35,995 bases of DNA from Gemmataceae bacterium (lineage in GTDB: Bacteria > Planctomycetota > Planctomycetia > Gemmatales > Gemmataceae), in assembly GCA_028288765.1 (NCBI GenBank), contig JAQGHQ010000590.1:1-35995 (forward strand). The letters are read 5' to 3'. The position numbers and the translations under genes were made by a program. This document shows, in pieces, positions 1-8,098 of this stretch. Under the pieces are notes generated by a model that saw only the letters and a program-made list of their open reading frames with translations, was not told the DNA's origin and ran no database searches. Every line of letters begins with the position of its first letter. Position 1 is the first letter of the stretch.

Positions 1-996
1 CGCGGCGACAACCCGGACTGGCTGCGGGTGTGCCGGCCCCTCCGCCGGGGCGGCAGCCCGTGGCGGGAACGGGCACCGTTCGTCTCGCCCCTGCGGGCCC
101 AGGTGTGGTACGAGTGGCGGGTCCGCGGCCGCGGGTTCGTGGTCATCGTTTCCTGCACCCTGGCCGTCCTCCTGGCCCTCGCCCTGTTGATCGAACGGCG
201 GGTCGGCTGGCACGTGACCGACAACCTGGTGTTCCTGACGGTCCCGTTCCTGTTCGCCCCGTTCTGGGGGGCCTACGCGGGGATGTCGGGCGACGGAGTC
301 CGCTCGGGCCGGCTGACCGCGTTCACCGCCACCCGCCCGCTGGGCAACGCCGCCCTCGTCGGCGCGAAGTTCCGGGCGGCGGGGCTGGCCGCGGTGGGTG
401 CGTGGGCGATCCTGCTCGGGGTAAACGCGGGCTGGCTCTTCTACACCGACGGTCAGGACGAACTGGGCCGGCTCTGGGACGGGTTCGTATCGAAGTTCGG
501 CTTCGTGAAGGCGGTCGCCGGCTGTGCGCTGGTCGCGGCCGGCTCGGTCTTCGTCACCTGGCGGATGCTGGTGGTCGGCCAGTGGGCGAGCCTGACCGGG
601 CGGCCGTGGCTCGTCGCCGCCCAGACCATCGTGTTGGGACCACTCTGCTTCCAGGTGCTTTACGAGCTGGCGATGTGGAACACGGACCTGGGGCGGCGGG
701 AACGGCTTCTGGACGCGCTCCCGTGGATCGCCGGTGTCGCGGTCGCGGCGAAGGTGGTCGTCGCGGGGTGGGCGTTGCGGGCCCTCCGCCGCCGCGGCGA
801 GCTGACGGCCGGGACGGCCGGGCGGCTGGTGGCCGCCTGGTCGTTGCTCGCCGCGGCGCTCTTCGGCCTGCTGGCCTGGCTCATCCCGTCGGGCCTGGTC
901 CCCGTGTACGGCCTAGCCCTCGGAGTCGCGCTGATCTTGCCGTTCACCCGGTTAGCCATCGCCCCCCTGGCTTTAGCTTGGAACCGCCACCGCTAG
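1..996 (+). CDS. ABC-2-type transporter permease-like membrane protein (5' end outside window)
   Basis: The reading frame is open from base 1, so the gene very probably starts upstream; a GTG at 28 is possible but would begin in mid-domain. The visible 331 residues are hydrophobic, with about six to seven membrane segments (for example around FVVIVSCTLAVLLALALL and the C-terminal LLAAALFGLLAWLIPSGLV). The stretch FTATRPLGNAALVGAKFRAA resembles the 'xRPLsxxxLvxxKl' segment that follows the first transmembrane hairpin in ABC-2 permeases, which suggests an inner-membrane export or antibiotic-efflux permease. The ATPase partner would lie upstream, outside the window. No catalytic motif is expected in a permease, so the call rests on topology and this one motif. 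An unrelated polytopic membrane protein remains possible. Confidence 0.6.
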   Translation, partial: RGDNPDWLRVCRPLRRGGSPWRERAPFVSPLRAQVWYEWRVRGRGFVVIVSCTLAVLLALALLIERRVGWHVTDNLVFLTVPFLFAPFWGAYAGMSGDGVRSGRLTAFTATRPLGNAALVGAKFRAAGLAAVGAWAILLGVNAGWLFYTDGQDELGRLWDGFVSKFGFVKAVAGCALVAAGSVFVTWRMLVVGQWASLTGRPWLVAAQTIVLGPLCFQVLYELAMWNTDLGRRERLLDALPWIAGVAVAAKVVVAGWALRALRRRGELTAGTAGRLVAAWSLLAAALFGLLAWLIPSGLVPVYGLALGVALILPFTRLAIAPLALAWNRHR

Positions 997-1710
997 AGGG
1001 TCGCGTCGGAACCCGCCGTCTCCAGGATCGCTGTCCGGAGCCACTGGCTGATCCGGCGGTCCCTCGGGCCGCGTACTTGCTTGGGCGTTGTCGTCAGTTC
1101 GACCGGTCGGTCGGACGTGGCGTCCTGGTCGTGACGACGGCTGACGGACTCGATGAGGATCGGACCTGTACCGCCGCGTGCGGGCGCCTTTCCCAACGCC
1201 CCCGAGTTACCGGGCGTTCTTGCCGCGGTTCGGTGGGTTCGGGATCGGGGACTCGGTCGTCTCCGGGATGCTCGGCGGTGCGATCACGGGTGCGGGGGCG
1301 GTCGAGAGATGGACGACACCGAGCGGTTCCTCAATTCCTCAGCCCGGACCTGCCCCGCCGGACCGGCCGCAGTCCCGCGCGGGCGATGAAAGAACGCCGC
1401 CCGGGTCGAAGAGGCTGGGCATCAGGGCGGCCTCAGACTCAACCCGGGCGGTGTTCCGAAGGCGATCCGGAACGCGATCGATGAATAAGAACTCCCCGGC
1501 CGATGGGCGCGGCCGGGTCAAATCGCTGGGCGAGACCGCGGGACGATCCGGGCAAACTGGGCGAGCGGTCGGCGCGATCCGGGACAAAGCTAGCAAAATT
1601 CGAGCCGGAACTGGGCATTACGGGGCATTTTCCGATGTCGAAATTCAAGACACGGACAGCAAAGTGTTTGCGATTTCCATCGTTTCTGCTCTGACAACTC
1701 GCCGAGCGTC
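997..1710. other. Gene-poor stretch, no supported gene
   Basis: Several frames are open on both strands, but they are arginine- and proline-rich and look like by-products of high GC. A minus-strand frame around 1339-1596 has a protein-like passage (GEFLFIDRVPDRLRNTARVE) that could be the end of a decayed gene, but I cannot name it. Base composition falls slightly towards 1600-1710, just before the stem-loop train. Confidence 0.5.
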
Positions 1711-1758
1711 TTCTCGTGTCGAGAAACCCGACGCCGGACAGGTTGGCGTCGGAGTTTT
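1711..1758. other. Two adjacent stem-loops
   Basis: TTCTCG (1711-1716) pairs with CGAGAA (1720-1725) over a TGT loop. Directly afterwards CCGACGCC (1728-1735) pairs with GGCGTCGG (1745-1752) and is followed by AGTTTT. The second could act as a plus-strand terminator. Together with the hairpin at 1809-1872 they make a run of structures in a gene-free stretch. Confidence 0.5.
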
Positions 1759-1808
1759 CTGCCCCGCCCGACTGTCTCCATCACTCCCCGTGGTCTACAA
1801 TTCACTGT

Positions 1809-1872
1809 GACCGGCCGCGGGTTCCCTGACTGAATGGGCGACAGTCAGGAGGATCAGCGGCCGGTCTTTTTT
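1809..1872 (+). terminator. Nested stem-loop with T6 tail (terminator-like)
   Basis: The outer stem is GACCGGCCGC (1809-1818) with GCGGCCGGTC (1857-1866). The inner stem is CCTGACTG (1825-1832) with CAGTCAGG (1842-1849). Six T residues follow at 1867-1872, which is the form of an intrinsic terminator on the plus strand. No gene ends just upstream, so it would end either a non-coding transcript or read-through entering the transposase relic that begins next to it. Confidence 0.55.
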
Positions 1873-1873
1873 G

Positions 1874-2682
1874 CGCATCTCACGTCAACCGATCAGCACT
1901 CCCGGATCTCGACCCGGAACCTCTCCTGCCAAAGCCGGCCCGTGGTCGGGACCGCCGCCGCTCCCACCTACCGGGAACCGGCCGCCCACTGTCCCGACTG
2001 CCGCCGGGACTTGTTCCCCCCTGCGGACCACGTTGCGGATCGACGGGCATAGCTATACACCCGACCGGCTCCGCCTGATCGTCACCCTGGCCGGGCGGCT
2101 GACGTCGTTCGAACAGGCGTCCATCGCGCCCGAGGTGGCAACCGACGTCCGGGTGTCCGGTCGGCAGTCCAGCCACTGACCCAGGAGGTCGGGGCGGAGT
2201 TGGCCCGGCAGCGGGACGAGGACGCCGTGGCGCATCGGCGCCGGGCTGGGGGCCCACGACGCCGAGTCGAAGGACGATGAGCTCGCCTGTTTGCAGGGGT
2301 TCCAAACGACCCCGCCCGCGTCCGACCCGCAACCCGAGGTCCCGCCCGCACCGGCGGGCGCGGATGACCCGCCGGACCGCCCGCCCGGGCCGTTGGTGGC
2401 CGCCGAGGCGCAGGCCCGGGGGTTCTACCAGTCCCCCCGGCAGGCCTTCCTGGGGGCGGGCAGGCGTACAACTGGCGGATCCAGCGGACGTACTTTCCGC
2501 ACCCCGAGCCGATCGCGGACCTTATTCCCGTCCTGTGCTACGTATACGCCTTCGCCCGGGGTGGTCGGGTGGTGTGTGTTCTCGACGAGGACATATCGGC
2601 CATCGCCCACGTCGGGGCGCGAAGCCGCCGAGACTTTCGGGCGCTGGTGTCCGAGTTGGGGGCGGCTGTCCACGAGGCATAA
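1874..2682 (+). pseudogene. Frameshifted ISKra4-like transposase relic
   Basis: Pieces of one transposase lie in successive frames. A zinc-ribbon-like HCPDCRRDLFP near 1988-2018 shifts into LRTTLRIDGHSYTPDRLR and IVTLAGRLTSFEQASIAP, then at about 2160-2180 into LTQEVGAELARQRDEDAVAH. A later frame gives YNWRIQRTYFPHPEPIADLI and PVLCYVYAFARGG before a stop at 2680-2682. A Cys-pair N-terminus followed by a helix-turn-helix-like part and an acidic mid-section fits ISKra4-type transposases as I know them. At least three frame changes mean it cannot make a full protein. No terminal inverted repeats were identified, so the element borders are not set. The family call is from memory of motifs and is moderate; that this is a broken gene is more certain. 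Confidence 0.45.
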
Positions 2683-2947
2683 GGCACCCGGCAGGAAATG
2701 AGCGACCACGCTCGCAGGCGCCACGGGCGGACCAACCGCCCATGGAGCCCCGCCTCGTGGGGGGAGCTTTGTTCCTACCGCGTGCTCAACACTACCCCGG
2801 TGGGGGGACGGAGCTGCATGAATGAAACGGATGGCGTGCGGCGGGTGAACCCCGACCCGGTGAGCGAGCCCTCGTCGGTGGAGCAGGCCGCCAGCTCGCG
2901 AGCTCGATTGGTTCCGCGCGTTTCTCAGTCACCCCCGCACTCTCGCC

Positions 2948-4333
2948 CTACTTCTTGAACTGCGCCCGCAGCTGCCGCAGCGCCGCGTCGACCAGCTGTT
3001 CGCCGCAGCCCTCCGCGCACCGGGCACTCACCACCTCGTAGTTCCCCTGCGAGTACGCCACCCGCGTCGGCACGTACCCGATACTTCCGTTCGCCAGCTC
3101 CGCGATCATCGTCTGGCGGAACGGCGACCCCATCTTGATCGCCAGCCCGAGGTCGACAAAGATCTCACCCGGCAAACTCACCCACGCGAGGTCGTCGCCG
3201 AGACTGATCACCTGGACCTCGACCGTCCGAGGCTTGCCGAGCCGGCCCGCCACGTCGACCGCCTTGAACGCCTGCACCTGGTCGAGAAACTTCGGGGCCG
3301 GCTTCGTCCCGGCCTGCACGTCCGCGATCACCAGCTTGGCCGCCGCCAGCTCGTCGGCCGACACCGGGGCCGGCGATAGTTCCACCAGCTCGCTCGATAC
3401 GCGGAGCGGGCCGTCCGCGGCGGGTTTCAGCTTCTCGTACGTCCGCAGCACCTCGGCCCCGAGCCTGGTGCCGATCCGGGCGGCCTCGCCGTGCCCCTTC
3501 TGGGGAGCTGCGCTCTCCACATTGATGTGGTTGATGTCCCCGCACGTCCCGGTGGTGAACAGCGTCACCATGTCGTCGCCCTTCACCGCCGCGAGCGATC
3601 GCGCGAGCGTGAACGGGTAGTCGGCGGAGTAGTACAGCCCGCCGACCGTGTCGAGATGCATGGCGAAGTTCACGTAGGTCGCGATCGGCTTCCCGTCGAC
3701 GGTCTCGACGTACACCACCGGTACGGCCGGGTCGGTCGGGCCGGCGGGGCGAACAATCTTCGGGTTCTTCTTCCCGGGGTTCCACCCGACCGACCCGTCG
3801 GTCATGTGGAACCGGCGGTTGAACGCGAGCCCGTCTTCCCGCCCGGCGGCGAACGATACTTTCGCCGGCTTGCGGGCGGCATCCGCCGTCTTCACCGCGT
3901 CCGCGATTTTGGCCGGCAGCTCCTTGAGGTAGTCCCGGGCGATCTTCTGCCCACCGCCGACCGCATCCGACAGTGGCGTGCCGTCCCAGAGGACCGGCCC
4001 GGTGTGCGAGTGGGTGGCGGAGATCATCACGTTCTTGCCGGGAATGCCGGTCTGCTTCTCGATCAGTGCCCGGCTCTCCTCGACCAGCCCGCGGGTGGTG
4101 GTGATGAGGTCGAGCGCGACGAGCGCGACCCGGGTGCCGTCCTTCTCCAGGACGAGCACCTTCGCCAGGAGCGGGTCGTGGGTCCCCTCGGCCCCGCGGG
4201 CCGAGTAGTACCCGGCCATCGGGCACCCCCGCGGCGGGGTGATGTCCGCGGCGGCCGCGCCGGCGGTCAGGTCGGCGGCGGGGGCGAGATGAGTGAGTGC
4301 GAGTATGAGCGCGAGTGCGATCAGGAGGCGCAT
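2948..4333 (-). CDS. Neutral/alkaline ceramidase-like secreted hydrolase
   Basis: This 461-residue protein begins with a typical Sec signal peptide (MRLLIALALILALTHLAPAA, cleavage near residue 20). It then shows the N-terminal features of the neutral/alkaline non-lysosomal ceramidase family: ADITPPRGCPMAGYY (about 29-43), the metal-binding ATHSHTGP (106-113), a GTCGDIN segment, and NFAMHLDT with a second candidate zinc histidine. Family members hydrolyse the amide bond of ceramide; in planctomycetes many such proteins are uncharacterised and may act on other amides or esters. The start at 4333 is chosen because the signal peptide begins there. An in-frame extension to 4489 would be encoded by the palindromic repeat at 4353-4453 and is rejected. 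The gene lies downstream of the DUF1501 gene on the same strand, with the repeat in the gap, and is likely co-transcribed. It is shorter than full ceramidases, which carry an extra C-terminal domain. Confidence 0.8.
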   Translation of the reverse strand: MRLLIALALILALTHLAPAADLTAGAAAADITPPRGCPMAGYYSARGAEGTHDPLLAKVLVLEKDGTRVALVALDLITTTRGLVEESRALIEKQTGIPGKNVMISATHSHTGPVLWDGTPLSDAVGGGQKIARDYLKELPAKIADAVKTADAARKPAKVSFAAGREDGLAFNRRFHMTDGSVGWNPGKKNPKIVRPAGPTDPAVPVVYVETVDGKPIATYVNFAMHLDTVGGLYYSADYPFTLARSLAAVKGDDMVTLFTTGTCGDINHINVESAAPQKGHGEAARIGTRLGAEVLRTYEKLKPAADGPLRVSSELVELSPAPVSADELAAAKLVIADVQAGTKPAPKFLDQVQAFKAVDVAGRLGKPRTVEVQVISLGDDLAWVSLPGEIFVDLGLAIKMGSPFRQTMIAELANGSIGYVPTRVAYSQGNYEVVSARCAEGCGEQLVDAALRQLRAQFKK

Positions 4334-4352
4334 GACTGGGTTCTCAAGGTCT

Positions 4353-4453
4353 CCCAGGGCGTTGCCCGGGGCTATGTTGTCGCACCCTTCAGGGTGCGAA
4401 GATGTCTTCAGTCCGAAGGACTGGGACAACATAGCCCCGGGCAACGCCCTGGG
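4353..4453. repeat. Three-stemmed palindromic repeat, family A copy 1
   Basis: Perfect 29-base arms (4353-4381 and 4425-4453, beginning CCCAGGGCGTTGCCCGGGGC) enclose two smaller hairpins, GCACCC-TTCA-GGGTGC and CAGTCC-GAA-GGACTG, giving a cloverleaf-like fold. The core CCCGGGC(A/G)(A/C)CGCCCTGGG recurs at 6951-7049, so this is a dispersed family. It sits between the DUF1501 stop and the ceramidase-like start and, if transcribed, would fold in the intergenic mRNA. Confidence 0.85.
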
Positions 4454-4501
4454 ACGGGGGGTCTGGCTGGGCTTGGCCGGGCTGGACATGCCTGGATTGC
4501 T

Positions 4502-5938
4502 TCACGCCAGGATGTCCTCGATCGGCCTTCCGCCCGGCGCGACGGCGACCGGCCGGCCGGTCCGGTCCGGCACCATCAGGTCCGGGTCGATGCCGAGGCA
4601 GCGGTAGATCGTCGCGCAGATGTCGGTCGTGCTGACCGGTCGGTCCTTCACGAACGCGGCCTGGGCGTCCGACGCCCCGTACACCGTCCCGCCGCGAATG
4701 CCGGCCCCGGCGAACACCGCCGAGTAGCAGTACGTCCAGTGGTCGCGGCCGGCGTTCCCGTTGATCCGCGGGGTCCGGCCCATCTCGCTCATCACCACCA
4801 CCAGCGTCTCGTCCAGCACCCCGTCCCGGTCGAGGTCTTCGAGCAGGGCGGTGAACGTCTGGTCGAAGTGCGGCAGCTTGTTGGTCTTCAGGATGGCGAA
4901 GTTGTTGGTGTGCGTGTCCCAGGCGTCGTAGTCGACCTGGACGCGGTCCCAGAACAGGTCCCAGGTCACGTTCACGAACCGCACGCCCTCCTCGATCAGC
5001 TTGCGGCCGATGAGCGTGCTGTGCCCGAACAGCGTCCGGCCGAACCGGTCGAGCCGCCGCGGGTCTTCCTTCGACAGGTCGAACGCCGCCCGCAGCCGCG
5101 ACGACGTGAGCAGGTCGAACGCCCGCCGCTGGACGCGGTCGTAGCTCGCCGGGGCGGTCGAGCTCTCCGCCGCCCGGACCCGGTCGTCGAACTGCTGGAG
5201 CAGGGTGCGGCGGGTGTTCAGCCGGTCGAGGGTGAGGTCGGCGTCGAACGCGGTGTTCGGCAACAGCGGCATCCCGCGGACGACCGCCGGCTTCCCGGGC
5301 AGCGGCGCCGTCCCCGGGTCGGCGTGAGGCTTGCACTCGGTGGTGAGCGGGTTGTACCGCTGGCCGAGGAACCCGGCGTACGGCCCGGCCCGGCGGAACG
5401 CCTGCCCCCACCCGAGCCAGCACGGCATGTACACGTAGTCGGGCAGGTCGCCGCGGTCGCCGCGGAGGTACTCGCACACCGCCCCCATGCTCGGCGGATC
5501 GGTGTCCCGCGGGTGCTGGTCGGGCATCGGCTGTTCGAACCCGGTGTAGCTCGGCAGGCAGTTGTGGCACCCGGCCTTGTGCGTCACCGACCGGACCACC
5601 GCCGCCCGGTGCATCCACTTCGCGGTCCGCGGCAGGTGTTCGCAGATCCGCACCCCGGGGGCGGACGTGTCGACCGGCTTGAACTCGCCGCGGATCTCGG
5701 CCGGCGCGTCCGGCTTCAGGTCCCACATGTCCTGCGTCGCGGCCCCACCGAGCAGGTACAGGAGGATGACGTTCTTCGCTTTCCCGGGGCGGGCGTCGGC
5801 GGCCTTCCGGCTCTCGGCCGCGAGCAAAGTTGGGAGTGTGAACCCGCCGCCGAGGAGCGACAGGGCGCCGGCCTTGAGGGTTTCGCGCCGGGTGAGGCCG
5901 TCGCAGACGCGCCGCGGACTGCCGAGAAGGGTGAGCAT
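4502..5938 (-). CDS. DUF1501 family exported protein
   Basis: 478 residues, the usual size for DUF1501 proteins, which belong to the alkaline phosphatase/sulfatase-like fold and are very numerous in planctomycetes. The N-terminus has a twin-arginine-type leader, TRRETLKAGALSLLGGG (about residues 16-32), predicting export by the Tat pathway. Family passages include NVILLYLLGGAATQDMWDLK, GVRICEHLPRTAKWMHR, AAVVRSVTHKAGCHN, WDTHTNNF, VVVMSEMGRTPRINGNAGRD and DHWTYCYSAVFAGAGI, ending with the usual ATIYRCLGID and 'GRPIxxIL' tail. The biochemical role of the family is not established. In planctomycetes it is often paired with DUF1549/DUF1553 cytochrome-like genes; none is present here, and its partner is the ceramidase-like gene downstream. 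A candidate promoter lies at 5992-6020. Confidence 0.9.
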   Translation of the reverse strand: MLTLLGSPRRVCDGLTRRETLKAGALSLLGGGFTLPTLLAAESRKAADARPGKAKNVILLYLLGGAATQDMWDLKPDAPAEIRGEFKPVDTSAPGVRICEHLPRTAKWMHRAAVVRSVTHKAGCHNCLPSYTGFEQPMPDQHPRDTDPPSMGAVCEYLRGDRGDLPDYVYMPCWLGWGQAFRRAGPYAGFLGQRYNPLTTECKPHADPGTAPLPGKPAVVRGMPLLPNTAFDADLTLDRLNTRRTLLQQFDDRVRAAESSTAPASYDRVQRRAFDLLTSSRLRAAFDLSKEDPRRLDRFGRTLFGHSTLIGRKLIEEGVRFVNVTWDLFWDRVQVDYDAWDTHTNNFAILKTNKLPHFDQTFTALLEDLDRDGVLDETLVVVMSEMGRTPRINGNAGRDHWTYCYSAVFAGAGIRGGTVYGASDAQAAFVKDRPVSTTDICATIYRCLGIDPDLMVPDRTGRPVAVAPGGRPIEDILA

Positions 5939-5991
5939 CGGAAGGGCCCCCGGGGTGGGAATGTGGGGCGGTGGACGGCGGGACGGAACCG

Positions 5992-6020
5992 AATGTAAGC
6001 CAGAACCGCGGGGGAATCAA
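5992..6020 (-). promoter_or_regulatory. Candidate sigma70-type promoter for the DUF1501 gene
   Basis: Reading on the minus strand, TTGATT (6020-6015) is followed after exactly 17 bases by TACATT (5997-5992). Transcription would start near 5985, about 45 bases before the DUF1501 ATG at 5938. The elements match consensus at 4/6 (TTGATT) and 4/6 (TACATT). Confidence 0.4.
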
Positions 6021-6330
6021 GAACATGTATGTGTTTGACGCGCGTCGGGTCTTTCAAAGTAGTGATCATGTTGCGGAGCCACGCCCGGAACGCATGAAAT
6101 GTCCGGCGGCCGTGGTGTCGGTTGAGGTACCCGTGTTCCCGCCCCGGACCGAGGCCGCTCGTGCTTGGCGTCGGTGAACCCGTAAGTAGTGTGGCCCGGA
6201 CGGCGTCCCGTACCCGAACTTGTTGTCCCGTCACGGGGGTGAACACGCCCAGCCGACTGGTCCGTCCGCTGACCGTCCCGCCGACCCCGGCCGGGGGGAG
6301 ACGAGCCCAACGGCCCCCGCCGTGTTGGGG

Positions 6331-6822
6331 TTGGCCCCGGCCGTGGAGTTGTTGATGACGATCCCGGGCATCGGTCGGCGGACGGGGGAGGTCGTGCTGG
6401 CCGAGATCGGGTCGGCCATGGGCCCGTTCGCGACGGAGCACAAGCTGGCGGCGTGGGCGGGGCTTTGTCCCGGGAACAACGAGAATGCGGGCAAGCGGCG
6501 GGGTGGCCGGCCCCGACCCGGGGACCGGTGGCTGCGGGCCGCCCTGGTCCAGGCCGGGTAGGCCGCGTCACGGGGGACGACGTACCCGGCGGCGCAGTAC
6601 CGGCGGCTGAGTCGGCGACGGGGCCGGAAGAAGGCCTGTGTGGCGGTCGGGCACACGCTCCTGGTCATGCGCTATCAGGTGCTCAAGACCGGCCAGCCGT
6701 ACCGGGAACTGGGAGCCGACTACTTCGCCCGGAAGGACCCGCAGCGGCTCGCGAGCCGCTTGATCCGGCGGCTTCAAGAGTTGGGCCTCAAGGTGACCGT
6801 CGAAACGCCGACCGCCGCCTGA
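6331..6822 (+). pseudogene. IS110-family transposase C-terminal relic with in-frame TAG
   Basis: The frame encodes the transposase_20 region typical of IS110: LLMTIPGIGRRTGEVVLAEI, then FATEHKLAAWAGLCPGNNEN, AGKRRGGRPRPGDRWLRAAL and VQAG. A TAG stop follows at 6559-6561, after which the same frame continues with AAQYRRLSRRRGRKKACVAV, GHTLLVMRYQVLKTGQPYRE and a normal end at 6820-6822. The N-terminal DEDD catalytic domain is missing upstream. The piece is therefore both 5'-truncated and nonsense-mutated. IS110 members normally carry a W, R or similar residue at the TAG position (VQAxWA), so a single TGG-to-TAG change would explain it. Confidence 0.8.
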
Positions 6823-6950
6823 GGGGATTTTCACAGCAAACCGCTCGCGGAGAGGGTGTGAAGAAATCGGAACGACCGGAGAATCTAGTCGGCTTGCATT
6901 GTCGAAATCCGCGATGGGGTGTGGTTTTCACCCCGACGGGGTGGGAGCCC

Positions 6951-7049
6951 ATAGCCCCGGGCACCGCCCTGGGCGGGGGAACGCAGTGGCGCCCGACGTC
7001 CGACCTGATCGAGTGGCGTTCCCCCGCCCAGGGCGGTGCCCGGGGCTAT
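6951..7049. repeat. Palindromic repeat, family A copy 2
   Basis: Perfect 34-base arms lie at 6951-6984 and 7016-7049 (beginning ATAGCCCCGGGCACCGCCCT). The core is shared with the element at 4353-4453. Outside the arms, GGGAGC...GCTCCC extends the pairing with a one-base bulge, and small hairpins flank it: CACCCCGACGGGGTG on the left and CAGCCTTTCAGGCTG on the right. The loop differs in length and sequence from copy 1. Confidence 0.85.
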
Positions 7050-7108
7050 GCTCCCAGCCTTTCAGGCTGAAATCCTCGAGGTTCCGAGTCCTCGTGGACG
7101 TCGACCAA

Positions 7109-7170
7109 GCGAGCGGACCACACTCGCGGATCGAAGAAACGACCGCTCGCGGAGCGAGCGGACCACACTC
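7109..7170. repeat. Direct repeat of 17 bases with a GCGAGCGG hairpin
   Basis: GCGAGCGGACCACACTC occurs at 7109-7125 and again at 7154-7170. The second copy forms a perfect hairpin with CCGCTCGC at 7143-7150 over a GGA loop. A related CCGCTCGCGGAGAGGGTGTG lies at about 6841-6860. The hairpin ends 8 bases from the stop of the minus-strand PARG-like gene (7178), so it may also serve as its terminator. Confidence 0.6.
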
Positions 7171-7177
7171 AAAGACC

Positions 7178-8038
7178 TTACCGGAACCGCTCCTCGAACG
7201 GGCCGATGGTCCGGCCGTCGGCGGAGAAATCGAGGACCGCGAACACGACCCGCCCGAACACCCCGGCGAACCGCGTCGCGAGGGCGGACCGGAACAGGTC
7301 GGCGATCATCCCCGGGTCGTTCTTGAACACCCCGCAGCCCCACGCCCCGAACACCGCCGTCTCGTGCCCGTGCCCGGCCGCGATCGCCAGCACCTTCTCG
7401 ACCCGCTTCTCCATTTCCGCGCGAACGGCATTCCCCCGGCCGGGCGTGTGCTCCTTCAGGTAGACACCCGCGTTCACGGCCGGGGAAGTGATAAAGCTGC
7501 ACGGGTACGGCTCGTCCAGGAGTTCGCCGTCATCGGTGCGGAAGACCGGGACGGCGGGCGAGTAGATCGCGTAGTTCGAGTAGAACCCGCCGCCCGTCCG
7601 GGCGTGGTGGGCGTACATCGCGTTCCCGTTGATGCACGCGTACAGCCCGCTCGACCGGCAGAGCGATTCCTCCTGCGCCCGCGCGCCGCCGAGGAACCCG
7701 CCGCCCGGGTGCTTGGCCGAGGCGAAGTTCAGGGCGACGGTCCGGTGCCCTTCGCCCGCGACCCGGCGGGCGGCGTCGAGGGTCGTCTCGTTCGTCACCG
7801 CGAAGTGGGTTTCACGACCGGACGGGACGACGTTCGGCAGCGCGGCGTCGGGCGGGTAGGAGACCGTCCCCTGCCGGGCGGCGTCGAGCAGGTGCCGGAG
7901 GTGAACGGTCTGGCCGGCGCGGTTCGTGTACCGCCCGGCGGCGATAATCTCGACCGCTTCCTGGCCGAGACGGGCGGCGTGACTACGGCTGGGGGACACG
8001 GGCTGTTCCTTGCGAATCAGGGACCACCCGTCAGACAC
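7178..8038 (-). CDS. TIGR02452 family microbial-type poly(ADP-ribose) glycohydrolase
   Basis: 286 residues, the normal length for TIGR02452/DUF2263 proteins, the bacterial-type PARG with a macrodomain fold. The catalytic signature is intact: NFASAKHPGGGFLGGARAQE covers GGG at about 112-114, followed by QEE at 122-124, where the second glutamate is the catalytic acid in characterised PARGs. Further family segments are SGLYACI, PYPCSFITSPAVNAG and AVFGAWGCGVFKNDP, and the C-terminal VFGRVVFAVLD. The protein should remove ADP-ribose polymers or ADP-ribose from targets in the cytoplasm; no signal peptide is seen. It is transcribed divergently from the DUF4058 gene, with only 60 bases between the two starts, so they may share a control region. 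No ADP-ribosyltransferase gene is visible in the window. A later start is possible because the first 20 residues are poorly conserved. Confidence 0.88.
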   Translation of the reverse strand: MSDGWSLIRKEQPVSPSRSHAARLGQEAVEIIAAGRYTNRAGQTVHLRHLLDAARQGTVSYPPDAALPNVVPSGRETHFAVTNETTLDAARRVAGEGHRTVALNFASAKHPGGGFLGGARAQEESLCRSSGLYACINGNAMYAHHARTGGGFYSNYAIYSPAVPVFRTDDGELLDEPYPCSFITSPAVNAGVYLKEHTPGRGNAVRAEMEKRVEKVLAIAAGHGHETAVFGAWGCGVFKNDPGMIADLFRSALATRFAGVFGRVVFAVLDFSADGRTIGPFEERFR

Positions 8039-8062
8039 GGCGACCCGATCGGTGGTTCGGGT

Positions 8063-8068
8063 TATAAT
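8063..8068 (+). promoter_or_regulatory. Candidate -10 element for the DUF4058 gene
   Basis: A consensus TATAAT lies 31 bases upstream of the DUF4058 ATG at 8099. No good -35 hexamer is found at the expected distance, so an activator might be needed. It lies in the 60-base gap between the divergent starts. Confidence 0.35.
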
Positions 8069-8098
8069 CCCGGCGTCGGTGCCTCACGGGAGCAGGAT

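Noticed and set aside
30..1484. 484-codon frame overlapping the permease gene
   Set aside because: It is arginine/proline-rich, without motifs, and conflicts with the membrane-protein frame that is open from base 1.
4334..4489. N-terminal extension of the ceramidase-like protein
   Set aside because: The added residues are encoded by the family A palindrome, and a proper signal peptide begins at 4333.
3491..5998. Long plus-strand open frame opposite DUF1501 and the ceramidase-like gene
   Set aside because: Its product is rich in R, P, V and G without any domain, and both antisense genes have clear family motifs; open antisense frames are expected in very GC-rich DNA.
5939..6330. A gene between DUF1501 and the IS110 relic
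   Set aside because: No frame shows family similarity or a good start; the stretch holds the DUF1501 promoter and probably decayed IS sequence.
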